Shown one piece after another: positions 51,659 through 60,547 of a stretch of DNA of 64,000 bases (its first letter is position 1; the number at the start of each line of letters is the position of its first letter). The notes under the pieces are model-generated. The model was not told the origin of the DNA, searched no databases, and saw only the letters and a list, made by a program, of their open reading frames with translations. The DNA lies in contig WXFH01000029.1 in NCBI GenBank assembly GCA_009881125.1, forward strand, positions 10,726-74,725. The letters are read 5' to 3'. This stretch comes from Acidaminobacter sp. (lineage in GTDB: Bacteria; Bacillota_A; Clostridia; Peptostreptococcales; Acidaminobacteraceae). The position numbers and the translations under genes are program-made.

Positions 51659-52894
51659 ATGCAAAAAAAACCCGAACTCCTCGCCCCGGCCGGCGACCTG
51701 GAAAAACTCAAATTTGCCCTTCATTACGGCGCAGATGCCGTTTATATTGGCGGGCAAACCTTTGGCCTTCGCGCCAGCGCCAAAAACTTCTCCTTTGAGG
51801 AGATGCAGGCGGGCGTTGCCTATGCCCATGAACGCGGCAAGAAGGTTTATCTGACCCTCAACATCATTCCACACAATGAGGATTTAGCGCTGCTGGATGC
51901 CTACATTGAGGACATTGGCAAGATCCCTTTTGATGCCCTCATTCTGTCGGATCCCGGCACTATGATGATGGTCAGGGAAAAACTGCCTAACTATGAAATC
52001 CACCTGAGTACTCAGGCCAACAATACAAACTTCATGAGTGCCAGGTTCTGGCACGCCCAAGGTGTCTCCAGAGTCATTCTGGCGAGGGAACTCTCCTTCA
52101 AAGAAATTGAAGAGACGATCTCAAAATCTCCGGAGGATCTGGAATTTGAATCCTTCATCCATGGCGCCATGTGTATTTCCTATTCCGGCAGATGTCTGCT
52201 GTCCAATTACATGGCAGATCGCGACGCCAACCGCGGAGACTGCGCCCAGGCCTGCAGATGGAAATACAGGCTCGTGGAAGAGAAGCGCCCCAATGAATTT
52301 TATCCCGTTGAAGAAACAGATCAAGGCACCTTTTTCTTCAATTCCAAGGACCTCTGTATGATTGGCTACATTCCGGAGCTGATTCAATCCGGTCTCGTCA
52401 GCCTCAAAATTGAAGGCCGCATGAAGAGCATCTATTACGTCGCGAATATCATTAGAGTCTACAGACGCGCCATCGACCGCTATTACGCGGATCCAGAAAA
52501 TTACAAGTTCGTTCCGGAGGATCTGAAGGAAATTCAAAAGGCCAGCCACCGCGAATTTACCACCGGCTTCTTCTTTGATAAGCCGGACAAAAACGATCAG
52601 CTCTATCACAATTCCAGCTATGTCAGGGGTTATGATTTTGTGGGCGTTGTCCGGGACTACGATCCCCAGACCAAACTGGCCACCATTGAACAGAGAAACC
52701 GCATGCTGATTGGCGAAGAGATCGAAGTCATGAGGCAGGCAAATGGCGACTATCGTCAAAAAATTGAAATCATGCTGAATGAGAAGGACGAGCCTATCGA
52801 CAGCGCGCCCCACGCTCAAATGATTTTGAAAATGAAGATGGCCGAGCCGGTTCAGCCGCTGGATATTCTAAGACGTGAAAGGGAAGGGGACTGA
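51659..52894 (+). CDS. U32-family protein, tRNA 5-hydroxyuridine synthesis (TrhP-like)
   Basis: This 411-residue protein has the U32 start KPELLAPAGDLEKLKFALHYGADAVYIGG (shown in part) and the Cys-rich GAMCISYSGRCLLSNYM and RGDCAQACRWKY that bind an Fe-S cluster. In Bacillus and E. coli such proteins (TrhP) hydroxylate U34 of tRNA from prephenate; the preceding trmR product then methylates it. Only one U32 gene is here, whereas Bacillus has two (yrrN and yrrO). AAAGGA selects ATG 51659. Confidence 0.92.
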   Translation: MQKKPELLAPAGDLEKLKFALHYGADAVYIGGQTFGLRASAKNFSFEEMQAGVAYAHERGKKVYLTLNIIPHNEDLALLDAYIEDIGKIPFDALILSDPGTMMMVREKLPNYEIHLSTQANNTNFMSARFWHAQGVSRVILARELSFKEIEETISKSPEDLEFESFIHGAMCISYSGRCLLSNYMADRDANRGDCAQACRWKYRLVEEKRPNEFYPVEETDQGTFFFNSKDLCMIGYIPELIQSGLVSLKIEGRMKSIYYVANIIRVYRRAIDRYYADPENYKFVPEDLKEIQKASHREFTTGFFFDKPDKNDQLYHNSSYVRGYDFVGVVRDYDPQTKLATIEQRNRMLIGEEIEVMRQANGDYRQKIEIMLNEKDEPIDSAPHAQMILKMKMAEPVQPLDILRREREGD

Positions 52895-52900
52895 GTGGTC

Positions 52901-53530
52901 ATGAGTCGACCGATTCTGATTGGCATTGCAGGGGGTACAGGTTCCGGTAAAAGCACCGTGGCGAGAGCGATTTTCGAGTCTCTGCCTGAAAAGAACATCG
53001 CCATTATCATGCAAGACGCGTATTACAAAGATCAGTCCAGTCTCAGCTTTGAAGACCGTGTCAAAACCAATTACGATCATCCACTTGCCTTTGACAACGA
53101 TCTGTTGATCGAACAGCTGAAGAGCCTGTTGGAGGGCAAGTCGATTCATCAGCCACAGTATGATTTCTCCATTCACAACCGCATCAAAGAGACTGTCAAA
53201 ATTGAACCTAAGGACATCATCATCCTGGAGGGCATCATGATTCTGGAGGACAGACGCCTTCGAGAACTCATGGATATCAAAATTTTCGTGGATACAGATG
53301 CGGATGTCCGAATCATCCGCCGCATAGTACGAGATATCGAAGAGCGGGGCAGAACGCTGGATGCGGTCATCAAACAATACCTGACCACCGTCAAGCCTGC
53401 CCACGACCAATTCATTGAACCTATGAAAAAATATGCGGATTTGATCATCCCGGAAGGCGGCTATAACAAGGTCGCCATAGACATCATGGTCTCCAAAGTT
53501 CGCCAAGTTATTTCTGACAAATATCAGTAA
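52901..53530 (+). CDS. udk: Uridine kinase
   Basis: This 209-residue P-loop kinase phosphorylates uridine and cytidine. The Walker A is GGTGSGKST (11-19), and [45 protein letters not shown] and [12 protein letters not shown] are the Udk signature. ATG 52901 is 10 bp after AAGGGGA; a GTG at 52895 is a closer alternative. It ends the mltG-trmR-U32-udk block, a conserved order in Firmicutes. A perfect hairpin terminator follows. Confidence 0.95.
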   Translation: MSRPILIGIAGGTGSGKSTVARAIFESLPEKNIAIIMQDAYYKDQSSLSFEDRVKTNYDHPLAFDNDLLIEQLKSLLEGKSIHQPQYDFSIHNRIKETVKIEPKDIIILEGIMILEDRRLRELMDIKIFVDTDADVRIIRRIVRDIEERGRTLDAVIKQYLTTVKPAHDQFIEPMKKYADLIIPEGGYNKVAIDIMVSKVRQVISDKYQ

Positions 53531-53593
53531 AATAAGCAGTATTAACATAATCAAACGACGTTATAATTATTTGAACGTTCAATTTTTAACCCA

Positions 53594-53626
53594 ACCTCCT
53601 ATAGAAATTTTCTATAGGAGGTTTTA
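53594..53626 (+). terminator. Rho-independent terminator of udk, enclosing an AGGAGG
   Basis: AACCTCCTATAGAAA and TTTCTATAGGAGGTT form a near-perfect palindrome followed by a short T-run. Its right arm contains AGGAGG just before an ATG (see the 13-codon frame at 53627). Confidence 0.85.
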
Positions 53627-53668
53627 TGTTGCTTATAGCTTTTTACATAATATTATGGATTTATTAAA
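53627..53668 (+). other. Possible 13-codon hydrophobic leader peptide
   Basis: ATG at 53627 opens MLLIAFYIILWIY and then TAA. An AGGAGG lies 6 bp upstream but inside the terminator stem, so it would be hidden unless the stem is melted. It may be chance. Confidence 0.2.
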
Positions 53669-53678
53669 TAAAAAGGCC

Positions 53679-53706
53679 TTGTATTTTGTTCATATTGTTC
53701 TATAAT
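53679..53706 (+). promoter_or_regulatory. Sigma-A-type promoter upstream of the pilus operon
   Basis: TTGTAT at 53679-53684, a 16-bp spacer and a perfect TATAAT at 53701-53706. Confidence 0.6.
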
Positions 53707-53711
53707 GAGGT

Positions 53712-53749
53712 AAAGTCCGCTAAAGAGCTGACTTTCAGGTATTTTTTTG
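53712..53749 (+). promoter_or_regulatory. Candidate attenuator or short-RNA terminator right after the promoter
   Basis: AAAGTCcGCT and AGCtGACTTT pair around AAAG, then CAGGTA and seven T residues follow. Transcripts from the promoter at 53679 would meet this hairpin within the first 40 nt. From here to 54096 the leader is AT-rich, with two GGGAATAA boxes (53908 and 54044) and no gene. Confidence 0.45.
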
Positions 53750-54096
53750 ACATTTAACAACTTGTAAATAATAATGAAAAACTTCTTAAAAATGGAGAAC
53801 AGTCACTTCGTTCCTATATTTTCCTTAAACCTTCTCATAACGAGTAAATTTATTTGATTTTCAAGAAAAATATTATTGTTTTTTATGTTAATTAAAAAGG
53901 AAATTGGGAATAAAAAGCGAATATAAGTTAAAACTTGACATTAATCGTGACAAACTTTATTTCCTTCAAAAAAAGCCGTTTTCGACACTGTTAAAAAAAT
54001 CATTTATACTTTTATATGATTTTTTAATTAGAACGGTCAAAAATGGGAATAAGCAAGCATAGAGTGTCATAATCTTAATTTTATTAGGAGGTTCCC

Positions 54097-54870
54097 TTGG
54101 AAATCGCGCTCTACATCCTCGTTTTCGTATACAGTCTTCTGGTTGGGTCCTTTCTGAATGTCTGCATCTATAGGATCCCCAGAGAGATGTCCATAGTTTT
54201 CCCGGGATCCCACTGTACCAGCTGTGACACGAGGCTCAAAGCCTATGAGCTGATCCCACTTTTCAGTTACATTGCCCTTGGCGGGAAATGCCGTACCTGC
54301 GGCGAGAAGATCTCCGCGAGATACCCCATGGTAGAACTGATAACAGCGCTCCTCGTCACACTTCAGTTTCACATTCTTGGTTTAAATCTCACTTTTGCGT
54401 TCTTTGCCATTATGACCTTTATCCTGATCGTCATGACCATGATCGACTATGATCTTCAGATTATTCCGGATGGATTGACTTTGATCCTTGGAATTGTCGG
54501 CATCCTGTACCTGGCTGCAGTCATTGTGCCTGCACAAGGCTTCTCGGCCCTGATCCCAAGAGGTATTGGCTTTCTCCTTGGGGGCGGCTTGTTCCTACTT
54601 ATCGCAATCGTCTCGAACGGCGGCATGGGCGGCGGTGACATAAAGCTCATGGCGGTCCTCGGACTATGGTTCGGCTGGCAGCACCTGCTTCTTCTCATGA
54701 TGCTCTCGTTTGTCAGCGGCGCTCTGATCTCTGTAGCACTGCTCGCATTTAGAATCAAAGGCAGGAAGGAAGCGATTCCCTTTGGTCCCTTCATAGCGCT
54801 TGCTGCATACTTAACCTCAATTTTTGGAAATGAACTTGTGACTTGGTATTTGACTCTATCTGTATATTAA
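54097..54870 (+). CDS. pilD: Prepilin peptidase/N-methyltransferase
   Basis: This 257-residue membrane aspartyl protease processes type IV prepilins and methylates the new N-terminus. The zinc-binding loop has Cys40/Cys43 and Cys65/Cys68. The catalytic aspartates are Asp117 or Asp125 (MIDYDLQIIPD) and Asp181 in GGGDIKL. The start is a TTG at 54097, 6 bp after AGGAGG. First gene of a seven-gene pilus operon; the prepilin at 63348 is its obvious substrate. Confidence 0.95.
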   Translation: MEIALYILVFVYSLLVGSFLNVCIYRIPREMSIVFPGSHCTSCDTRLKAYELIPLFSYIALGGKCRTCGEKISARYPMVELITALLVTLQFHILGLNLTFAFFAIMTFILIVMTMIDYDLQIIPDGLTLILGIVGILYLAAVIVPAQGFSALIPRGIGFLLGGGLFLLIAIVSNGGMGGGDIKLMAVLGLWFGWQHLLLLMMLSFVSGALISVALLAFRIKGRKEAIPFGPFIALAAYLTSIFGNELVTWYLTLSVY

Positions 54871-54883
54871 AGGGGGCGGCACC

Positions 54884-55987
54884 GTGAAAAAATCAAAAGA
54901 AATTAAACTACTCGGAAAAGAGATATTGTCAATTGATTTTGGTCAGCATACGACAAAAATCGTCCTTGGAAAAGTAGGCAAGTTGTCCATGACTATTGAA
55001 CGTGCCATTGAATTTCCAACGCCGTTTGGAAGTTATGAAAAAGGAAGAATAATTGACTTTGAATTGATGAAGACCCATTTAAAAGAATTTTTAAAAAACG
55101 AAAAAATTAAACCCTCTTACGTGATCTGTTCTGTTGAAAACAACGAAATTATCACAAGAGAAATTACGTTGCCCTCTATTAGCGAAGAACAATTAAGCAA
55201 AATGCTGGAATTTGAAGTTCAACAGTATATGCCAATAGAAATGAATGATTACATTGTACAATCCAAGATTATTGAAACTTTTGAGGAGGATACCATAAAA
55301 AAAGCCAGACTTCTCGCAGCGGCTATGCCAAAGGAAATGGCAAGAAGTTTTTTTGATTTGATGCACTCGGTAGATCTTAACGCCCATGTTTTAGATTTAC
55401 AGTCTAATGCTGTAGATAAATTGTTGCAAAACGGATTCTTTTTTAACGGTGATACAGATATCGTTTCGAAATCCATTGCAGTTATAGATTTAGGAGTTAG
55501 TCACATCAATGTGGTGATGTTCGACAAAGGTCAATATAAATTTAACAGGCTCATTTCTCAAGGATCTGAGGCAATAGACCAGAGTCTTATCAGTTTTCTG
55601 GATTATACTAAACACGAAGCAGAAGAAAAGAAAATTACGCTTGTTGATATTAGTGAAGTCTTCAATCAAGAAGAAGCTCAGCTTCTTTTACAGGATGAGG
55701 AGACTATGAGGGTTCGCAATATTGTAAAAAATGTTGTTGATTCTTGGATCAATGAAATTGAGAGAGTTTTCAAATTTTATACAACACGCAGCGCCGGAAA
55801 CGCTATTGACAAAATTTACTTGTATGGTGGGGCTTCAAAAATGGAGGGACTTGATAAGTATCTGCAGGATGCGTTTAGTATTCCAACTACCAAAATTCGT
55901 CAAATTACAAATGTTTCTATTCAAAATTCCTCCTCCAAGACTATGACGCCATTTGTCAATGCGCTTGGTGCCATGATCCGACGATAG
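54884..55987 (+). CDS. pilM: Type IV pilus assembly protein PilM
   Basis: This 367-residue actin-like protein has the PilM start EILSIDFGQHTTKIVLGK, VICSVENNEIITREITLP, FEVQQYMP, IAVIDLGVSHINVVMFDKG and LYGGASKMEGL. It sits on the cytoplasmic face, binds the N-terminus of PilN and links the alignment complex to the ATPases. The start is a GTG at 54884, with AAGGGGGC upstream, 13 bp after pilD. From here to 57.7 kb the DNA is AT-rich. Confidence 0.93.
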   Translation: MKKSKEIKLLGKEILSIDFGQHTTKIVLGKVGKLSMTIERAIEFPTPFGSYEKGRIIDFELMKTHLKEFLKNEKIKPSYVICSVENNEIITREITLPSISEEQLSKMLEFEVQQYMPIEMNDYIVQSKIIETFEEDTIKKARLLAAAMPKEMARSFFDLMHSVDLNAHVLDLQSNAVDKLLQNGFFFNGDTDIVSKSIAVIDLGVSHINVVMFDKGQYKFNRLISQGSEAIDQSLISFLDYTKHEAEEKKITLVDISEVFNQEEAQLLLQDEETMRVRNIVKNVVDSWINEIERVFKFYTTRSAGNAIDKIYLYGGASKMEGLDKYLQDAFSIPTTKIRQITNVSIQNSSSKTMTPFVNALGAMIRR

Positions 55988-55999
55988 GGGGCGAAAATA

Positions 56000-56572
56000 A
56001 TGAGAGATTATAACTTTTTTGAACCTTTTGTGGATCGAAATAAAAAAAACAGCAATGCAAATTATGTGAACTATCCATTGATAATTGCACTGCTTGTGGT
56101 CCTAATTGGAGCCTTGCCAGTGTATAATTTGATCAAGAGCTTTATGCTTGACTCAGAAATTCAAGTGCTTGAGACAGAAGTCCTGGAGAATCCTAATTAT
56201 TCATTGCTTGCTGTAGCAGATGAATTGCGTGCGGGTATTGTTGATGGAAAAACCAGACTGGATATTCTGAAATCAATAGATGTGGCACTAACAGAACAGG
56301 AGTGGCTGGATGAATCATTTTTATTCAGTCTAATGAGTACGGTACCAAAGGATCTTGAAGTCAAAAATTTGTCACTTACCATTGATCAAGCAATTCAAAT
56401 TTCCGGTTCTGCCACAAATAAGCCAGCTATTGCAGAACTGGAATACAATTTAAGAAATACCGGAAAATTTGAGAATCTGCTTGTCAGAAATATAGTCAAT
56501 ACAGAAGCCGGATTTTATGACTTTTCAATGACCTTAAGCGTGAAGGGAGCGACCGCTGATGAGACTAACTAA
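56000..56572 (+). CDS. pilN: Type IV pilus assembly protein PilN
   Basis: This 190-residue protein has a short cytoplasmic start (MRDYNFFEPFVDRNKK), which in PilN contacts PilM, one membrane helix (about 28-50, IIALLVVLIGALPVYNLI) and a coiled/ferredoxin-like outer domain. It lacks the canonical INLLP motif, with YNFFEP in its place. Identity rests on position, size and topology. It overlaps the next gene by 14 bp. Confidence 0.82.
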   Translation: MRDYNFFEPFVDRNKKNSNANYVNYPLIIALLVVLIGALPVYNLIKSFMLDSEIQVLETEVLENPNYSLLAVADELRAGIVDGKTRLDILKSIDVALTEQEWLDESFLFSLMSTVPKDLEVKNLSLTIDQAIQISGSATNKPAIAELEYNLRNTGKFENLLVRNIVNTEAGFYDFSMTLSVKGATADETN

Positions 56573-57743
56573 CCGTGAAAAGCTCCTTCTCATTTTTTTA
56601 TCATTTGCAATTATTGGTTATTTAACTTTTAATTATATAGTATTGAAACAATGGGTGTCTTTAGATGAAAAGGAATTTGTCTTAAACGACTGGCAAGCAA
56701 AAAAAATTGAACTTGAGACAATTGATCAGTCCTTGGCAAAGCTGAATTCAGAGTGGGAAGTCCTTGACAATGACATTCAATCAATAGGAAATAAGTATTT
56801 CAGTCTGATTGAAGAGCAGGAGGATCTCATTTTACTGTTTAACGAGCTTCTGAAGACACCTGGTATCAAAGATCTGTCAATAAATTTCGAGGAACCTCAA
56901 GCACAAGAGCTTGAAGGCGGTTCTGTGAAAATGCAGCCTGTCGTACTTTCATATGAAGGCGAATACACTTCTCTTTGGACTCTTTTGAAATCTATATGGA
57001 AATTTGATAATAGAATTTTAATTTCTGGTCTTACCATGACAAAAGATGAAACTACATTACTCACCGGACAGATTTCCATGGAACTTCATGACTTGTCCGA
57101 GATGACACATTCTGCTGAAAACTTAGTAATGTGGTTCAATAATGATACTTTTATTAAAGGAAATCCATTTACCCCACTTCCCGGCGAACCTTTTTCAGGC
57201 ACGAGATATTTAATGAAAAGTGAAAGTATAAACACTGTGCAAACTGCTTATGTTAAGTTTGCAGATATTGCCGGCCATTGGGCTGAGTCTTCTATTGACA
57301 ACTTTGGAGAAAAACGGTTGATTTATGGTGACGCGAATAATTTCTTTTATCCTGATTCTTCATTGTCAAGAGGGGAACTGATCATTTTGCTTGATGGTTT
57401 GTTTGAATGGCCAACACCGGCACAACCAGTAGATCTAACTAAGTTCTCTGACTATATGGAACTTGGCCGTTATGAAAGCGTAATGGCAAAAGCAATTTTC
57501 AAAGGATTTCTGAGTGAGTATATTATTGGGTATGAAGATGGTACCTTGAGACCAAATAATCCTATTACTTATGAGGAGTTTGATCTCGTTATGCAAAAGG
57601 TTTTGCAATCTCCTGATTTTAACTGGAAATCTGAAGCTGAGAAGATCCAAACCATTACCGGCCATATTTCAAAAGGTATTGCAGATGAAAATGCGTTCAT
57701 GACTCGAGCGGAGGCAGTATATTTCTTAGAAAGCATGCAATAA
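56559..57743 (+). CDS. PilO-like pilus assembly protein fused to S-layer-homology repeats
   Basis: The protein has 394 residues. The N-terminal half (about 1-225) is PilO-like: a short start, one membrane helix (LLLIFLSFAIIGYLTFNYI), a coiled region and a ferredoxin-like domain with LSYEGEYTSLWTLLKSIWKFDNRILIS (in part). The C-terminal half has SLH-type repeats: KFADIAGHWAESSIDNF with FYPDSSLSRGELIILL (about 233-285), then YIIGYEDGTLRPNNPITYEEF (about 325-345) and GIADENAFMTRAEAVYFL (about 374-392). The last one or two are degenerate. SLH domains bind pyruvylated cell-wall polymers, so this PilO could tie the pilus base to the thick wall. Overlaps pilN by 14 bp. Confidence 0.82.
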   Translation: MRLTNREKLLLIFLSFAIIGYLTFNYIVLKQWVSLDEKEFVLNDWQAKKIELETIDQSLAKLNSEWEVLDNDIQSIGNKYFSLIEEQEDLILLFNELLKTPGIKDLSINFEEPQAQELEGGSVKMQPVVLSYEGEYTSLWTLLKSIWKFDNRILISGLTMTKDETTLLTGQISMELHDLSEMTHSAENLVMWFNNDTFIKGNPFTPLPGEPFSGTRYLMKSESINTVQTAYVKFADIAGHWAESSIDNFGEKRLIYGDANNFFYPDSSLSRGELIILLDGLFEWPTPAQPVDLTKFSDYMELGRYESVMAKAIFKGFLSEYIIGYEDGTLRPNNPITYEEFDLVMQKVLQSPDFNWKSEAEKIQTITGHISKGIADENAFMTRAEAVYFLESMQ

Positions 57744-57777
57744 TAGGTATTCAATTTTCTATTCCGGAGGCATTCAC

Positions 57778-59460
57778 ATGAAAAAATCAAGGAACAGACG
57801 TCTCGGAGATTTGCTGATCGACGTTGGACTTATCACGCCTGAACAACTCGATAGTGCACTCGATATACAAAAAAAGAGCGGTCGCAAAATTGGTGAAGTC
57901 CTGATTGAACTTGGACATGTCGATGAAACTCAAATCTCAGATGCCTTGGAATTTCAACTCGGCATCCCTCATGTGGAATTGGAAAAGACCTATATCCCAC
58001 CGGAAGTGCCTCGTATTATATCTGAGAAATTGGCTCGACGTCACACATTGATTCCCATTAAAAGGAAAGACAACATCTTGACGGTAGCCATGGCGGATCC
58101 ACTGAATATTTTTGCCATTGACGACATTAAACTTGCTACAGGGTTAAACGTAGATCCAGTCATCTCAACCCGACTTGAGATTATTAATGCCATAGGGCTC
58201 TATTACGAGAAGGAGAGCGCAGAAAAAGCACTGGAGGAATTTACTGAAACCTATGCATCTGACTTCTCAGAGTATATGGATGATGAGGTCCTGGCTAATG
58301 TCGAAAATGCGCCTGTGGTCAAGCTCCTGAATTCGGTCATCAAACAGGCGATCAAACTGAAGGCTAGTGATATTCACATTGAGCCTCTTGAACGCAACTT
58401 GCGCATCCGTTTCAGACTGGATGGCGAGCTCCAGGAAATCATGAGTCCGGAAAAAATTAGCCACTCAGCCATTGTTACCAGGATCAAAATCATGGGTAAA
58501 ATGAACATTGCCGAAAAACGCGTTCCGCAAGACGGGCGTGTTGAAATGGTTATTGATGGCAAAGAAGTTGACATGCGTATCTCAATTATGCCAACAGTAT
58601 ATGGTGAGAAGGTGGTCATTCGTCTGCTTGATCGAAGCAGTGTTATGCTCACTAAAAATGAGTTGGGTTTTTCTGAAAAGAACCTAGAGCTCTATGAGAG
58701 AATAATTCAACATCCTCATGGTATCATTCTGGTAACGGGTCCTACCGGCTCTGGCAAGACAACGACGCTTTATGCAACACTTAATGAGCTCAATCAAATC
58801 AATAGGAACATCATTACAGTTGAGGACCCGGTTGAGTACAGGCTGAACGGTGTTAACCAGGCTCAGGTCAACGTCAAAGCCGGCTTGACTTTCGCCAGCG
58901 GCCTTCGCTCTATTCTGCGTCAGGATCCGGACATCATCATGATAGGTGAGATACGTGATCAGGAAACGGCGCAGATCGCAGTTCGCGCCGCAATAACAGG
59001 TCACTTGGTGCTCAGTACTATTCATACCAATGATTCTGTCTCGACCATTTCACGTCTCATGGACATGGGTATAGAGCCTTTCATGGTTTCCAGTTCTGTT
59101 GTTGGCATCATGGCACAGCGTCTTGTTAAAAGGGTCTGCATTAATTGCATAACGTCGTATGAGCCAGAGCTTAAAGAAAAAATTCTGTTAGGAATGCAAA
59201 ATGGTGAACTGCTGCACAAAGGCACAGGCTGCAACGTTTGTAACCATACCGGCTATAAAGGTCGAATCGCGATTCATGAGATACTGCCTATGTATGATTC
59301 AATAAAGTCTATGATTGACGCGCATCAAACGATTGATCAGATTAAAGCCGTGGCACTTCAGCACGGTATGACCACATTGCGAGAAAGTTGTAAGCAGCTC
59401 GTTCTGGAGGGCGTCACGACCGTGGATGAACTCATGAGGATGACATACTCGCTCGACTAG
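57778..59460 (+). CDS. pilB: Type IV pilus extension ATPase PilB
   Basis: This 560-residue ATPase has an N-terminal MshEN/GspE-N domain (RLGDLLIDVGLITPEQLDSAL), a ring-forming N2 domain (ASDIHIEP, RFRLDGELQE) and the motor domain. Walker A is GPTGSGKTT near 320-328, Asp box ITVEDPVEY, Walker B near 378-390, and His box TGHLVLSTIHTNDS. A tetracysteine zinc site (CINC near 454, CNVC near 485) marks PilB rather than PilT. It powers pilin polymerisation. Confidence 0.97.
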   Translation: MKKSRNRRLGDLLIDVGLITPEQLDSALDIQKKSGRKIGEVLIELGHVDETQISDALEFQLGIPHVELEKTYIPPEVPRIISEKLARRHTLIPIKRKDNILTVAMADPLNIFAIDDIKLATGLNVDPVISTRLEIINAIGLYYEKESAEKALEEFTETYASDFSEYMDDEVLANVENAPVVKLLNSVIKQAIKLKASDIHIEPLERNLRIRFRLDGELQEIMSPEKISHSAIVTRIKIMGKMNIAEKRVPQDGRVEMVIDGKEVDMRISIMPTVYGEKVVIRLLDRSSVMLTKNELGFSEKNLELYERIIQHPHGIILVTGPTGSGKTTTLYATLNELNQINRNIITVEDPVEYRLNGVNQAQVNVKAGLTFASGLRSILRQDPDIIMIGEIRDQETAQIAVRAAITGHLVLSTIHTNDSVSTISRLMDMGIEPFMVSSSVVGIMAQRLVKRVCINCITSYEPELKEKILLGMQNGELLHKGTGCNVCNHTGYKGRIAIHEILPMYDSIKSMIDAHQTIDQIKAVALQHGMTTLRESCKQLVLEGVTTVDELMRMTYSLD

Positions 59461-59468
59461 GAGGGTGA

Positions 59469-60533
59469 ATGATGAGCATATTAACCTATCTCGACCAGGC
59501 CGTCAAAAGCAAGGCCTCGGACCTTCATATTACAGTTGGACAACCGCCCATTATGCGATTGGATGGAGAGCTCGTTAAATTAACGGACATACCTCTAACA
59601 CCTGAAGATACAGTTGCTATGGTCAAAGAAACCATGAAAAGCCATCAATTTGACGCCTTAGAAGAAAGGGGCGAATTGGACTATTCTTTTTCCTATCCGA
59701 ATGTGGGGCGTTTCCGTGTCAATGCTTACCGTCAACGAGGCAGCTACGGTCTGGCTTTCCGGGTTGTCTACGGTGCCATTCCGAGCCTTGAGGATTTGGG
59801 ACTTCCACCTGTTGTGGCTGATCTCTCCAGAAAAAAACGCGGACTGATCCTTGTGACCGGCCCAACCGGATCCGGAAAATCCACAACGCTGGCGTCCATG
59901 ATTGACCTGATCAACTCAGAACGCAGCTGTCATATCCTGACCTTGGAGGATCCAATTGAATATCTTCACACTCATAACAAAAGTATTGTCAACCAACGTG
60001 AAGTCGGTAGCGATACCAACAGCTTCGCTAACGGTCTTCGAGCTGCACTTAGAGAAGATCCAGATGTTATACTGGTCGGCGAAATGCGGGATCTTGAGAC
60101 TATCTCCATTGCCGTTACCGCCGCAGAGACAGGTCATTTGGTGCTTTCTACACTGCATACTTTAGGTGCAGCCAATACTATGGACCGGATTATTGATGTC
60201 TTTCCTCCTTATCAGCAGGAGCAAATAAAGGTTCAGCTCGCAGCGGTCATTGAAGGCATTATCTCTCAGCAACTTTTAGCAAAAAAAGCTTCAAAAGGCA
60301 GAGTAGGGGTCTTTGAGGTTATGACCTCAACGAATGCAATTCGTAACTTAATCCGCGAAGGAAAAACACATCAAATTCAGACAAATATCCAGACTGGCTC
60401 TAAGTTTGGTATGCAAACCATGGATAACGCGCTGCTAAATCTTTATAAGCAAGGCGTTATCTCAAGGGATGCTTGCCAGGCTCACGCAATGGACTTTGAT
60501 TATGTTAAAGGCCAACTTGGCACGATCTACTAA
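59469..60533 (+). CDS. pilT: Type IV pilus retraction ATPase PilT
   Basis: This 354-residue ATPase lacks the zinc site and N-terminal domain of PilB. It has KASDLHITVGQPPIMRLDGEL, Walker A GPTGSGKST near 130, GEMRDLETISIAVTAAETGHLVLSTLHT and the C-terminal AIRNLIREGKTHQI, all PilT-like. It drives retraction, so this pilus should be dynamic and able to support twitching or DNA uptake. GGAGGG precedes; ATG 59469 and ATG 59472 are both possible. Confidence 0.97.
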   Translation: MMSILTYLDQAVKSKASDLHITVGQPPIMRLDGELVKLTDIPLTPEDTVAMVKETMKSHQFDALEERGELDYSFSYPNVGRFRVNAYRQRGSYGLAFRVVYGAIPSLEDLGLPPVVADLSRKKRGLILVTGPTGSGKSTTLASMIDLINSERSCHILTLEDPIEYLHTHNKSIVNQREVGSDTNSFANGLRAALREDPDVILVGEMRDLETISIAVTAAETGHLVLSTLHTLGAANTMDRIIDVFPPYQQEQIKVQLAAVIEGIISQQLLAKKASKGRVGVFEVMTSTNAIRNLIREGKTHQIQTNIQTGSKFGMQTMDNALLNLYKQGVISRDACQAHAMDFDYVKGQLGTIY

Positions 60534-60547
60534 AGGAGTGATGCCGA

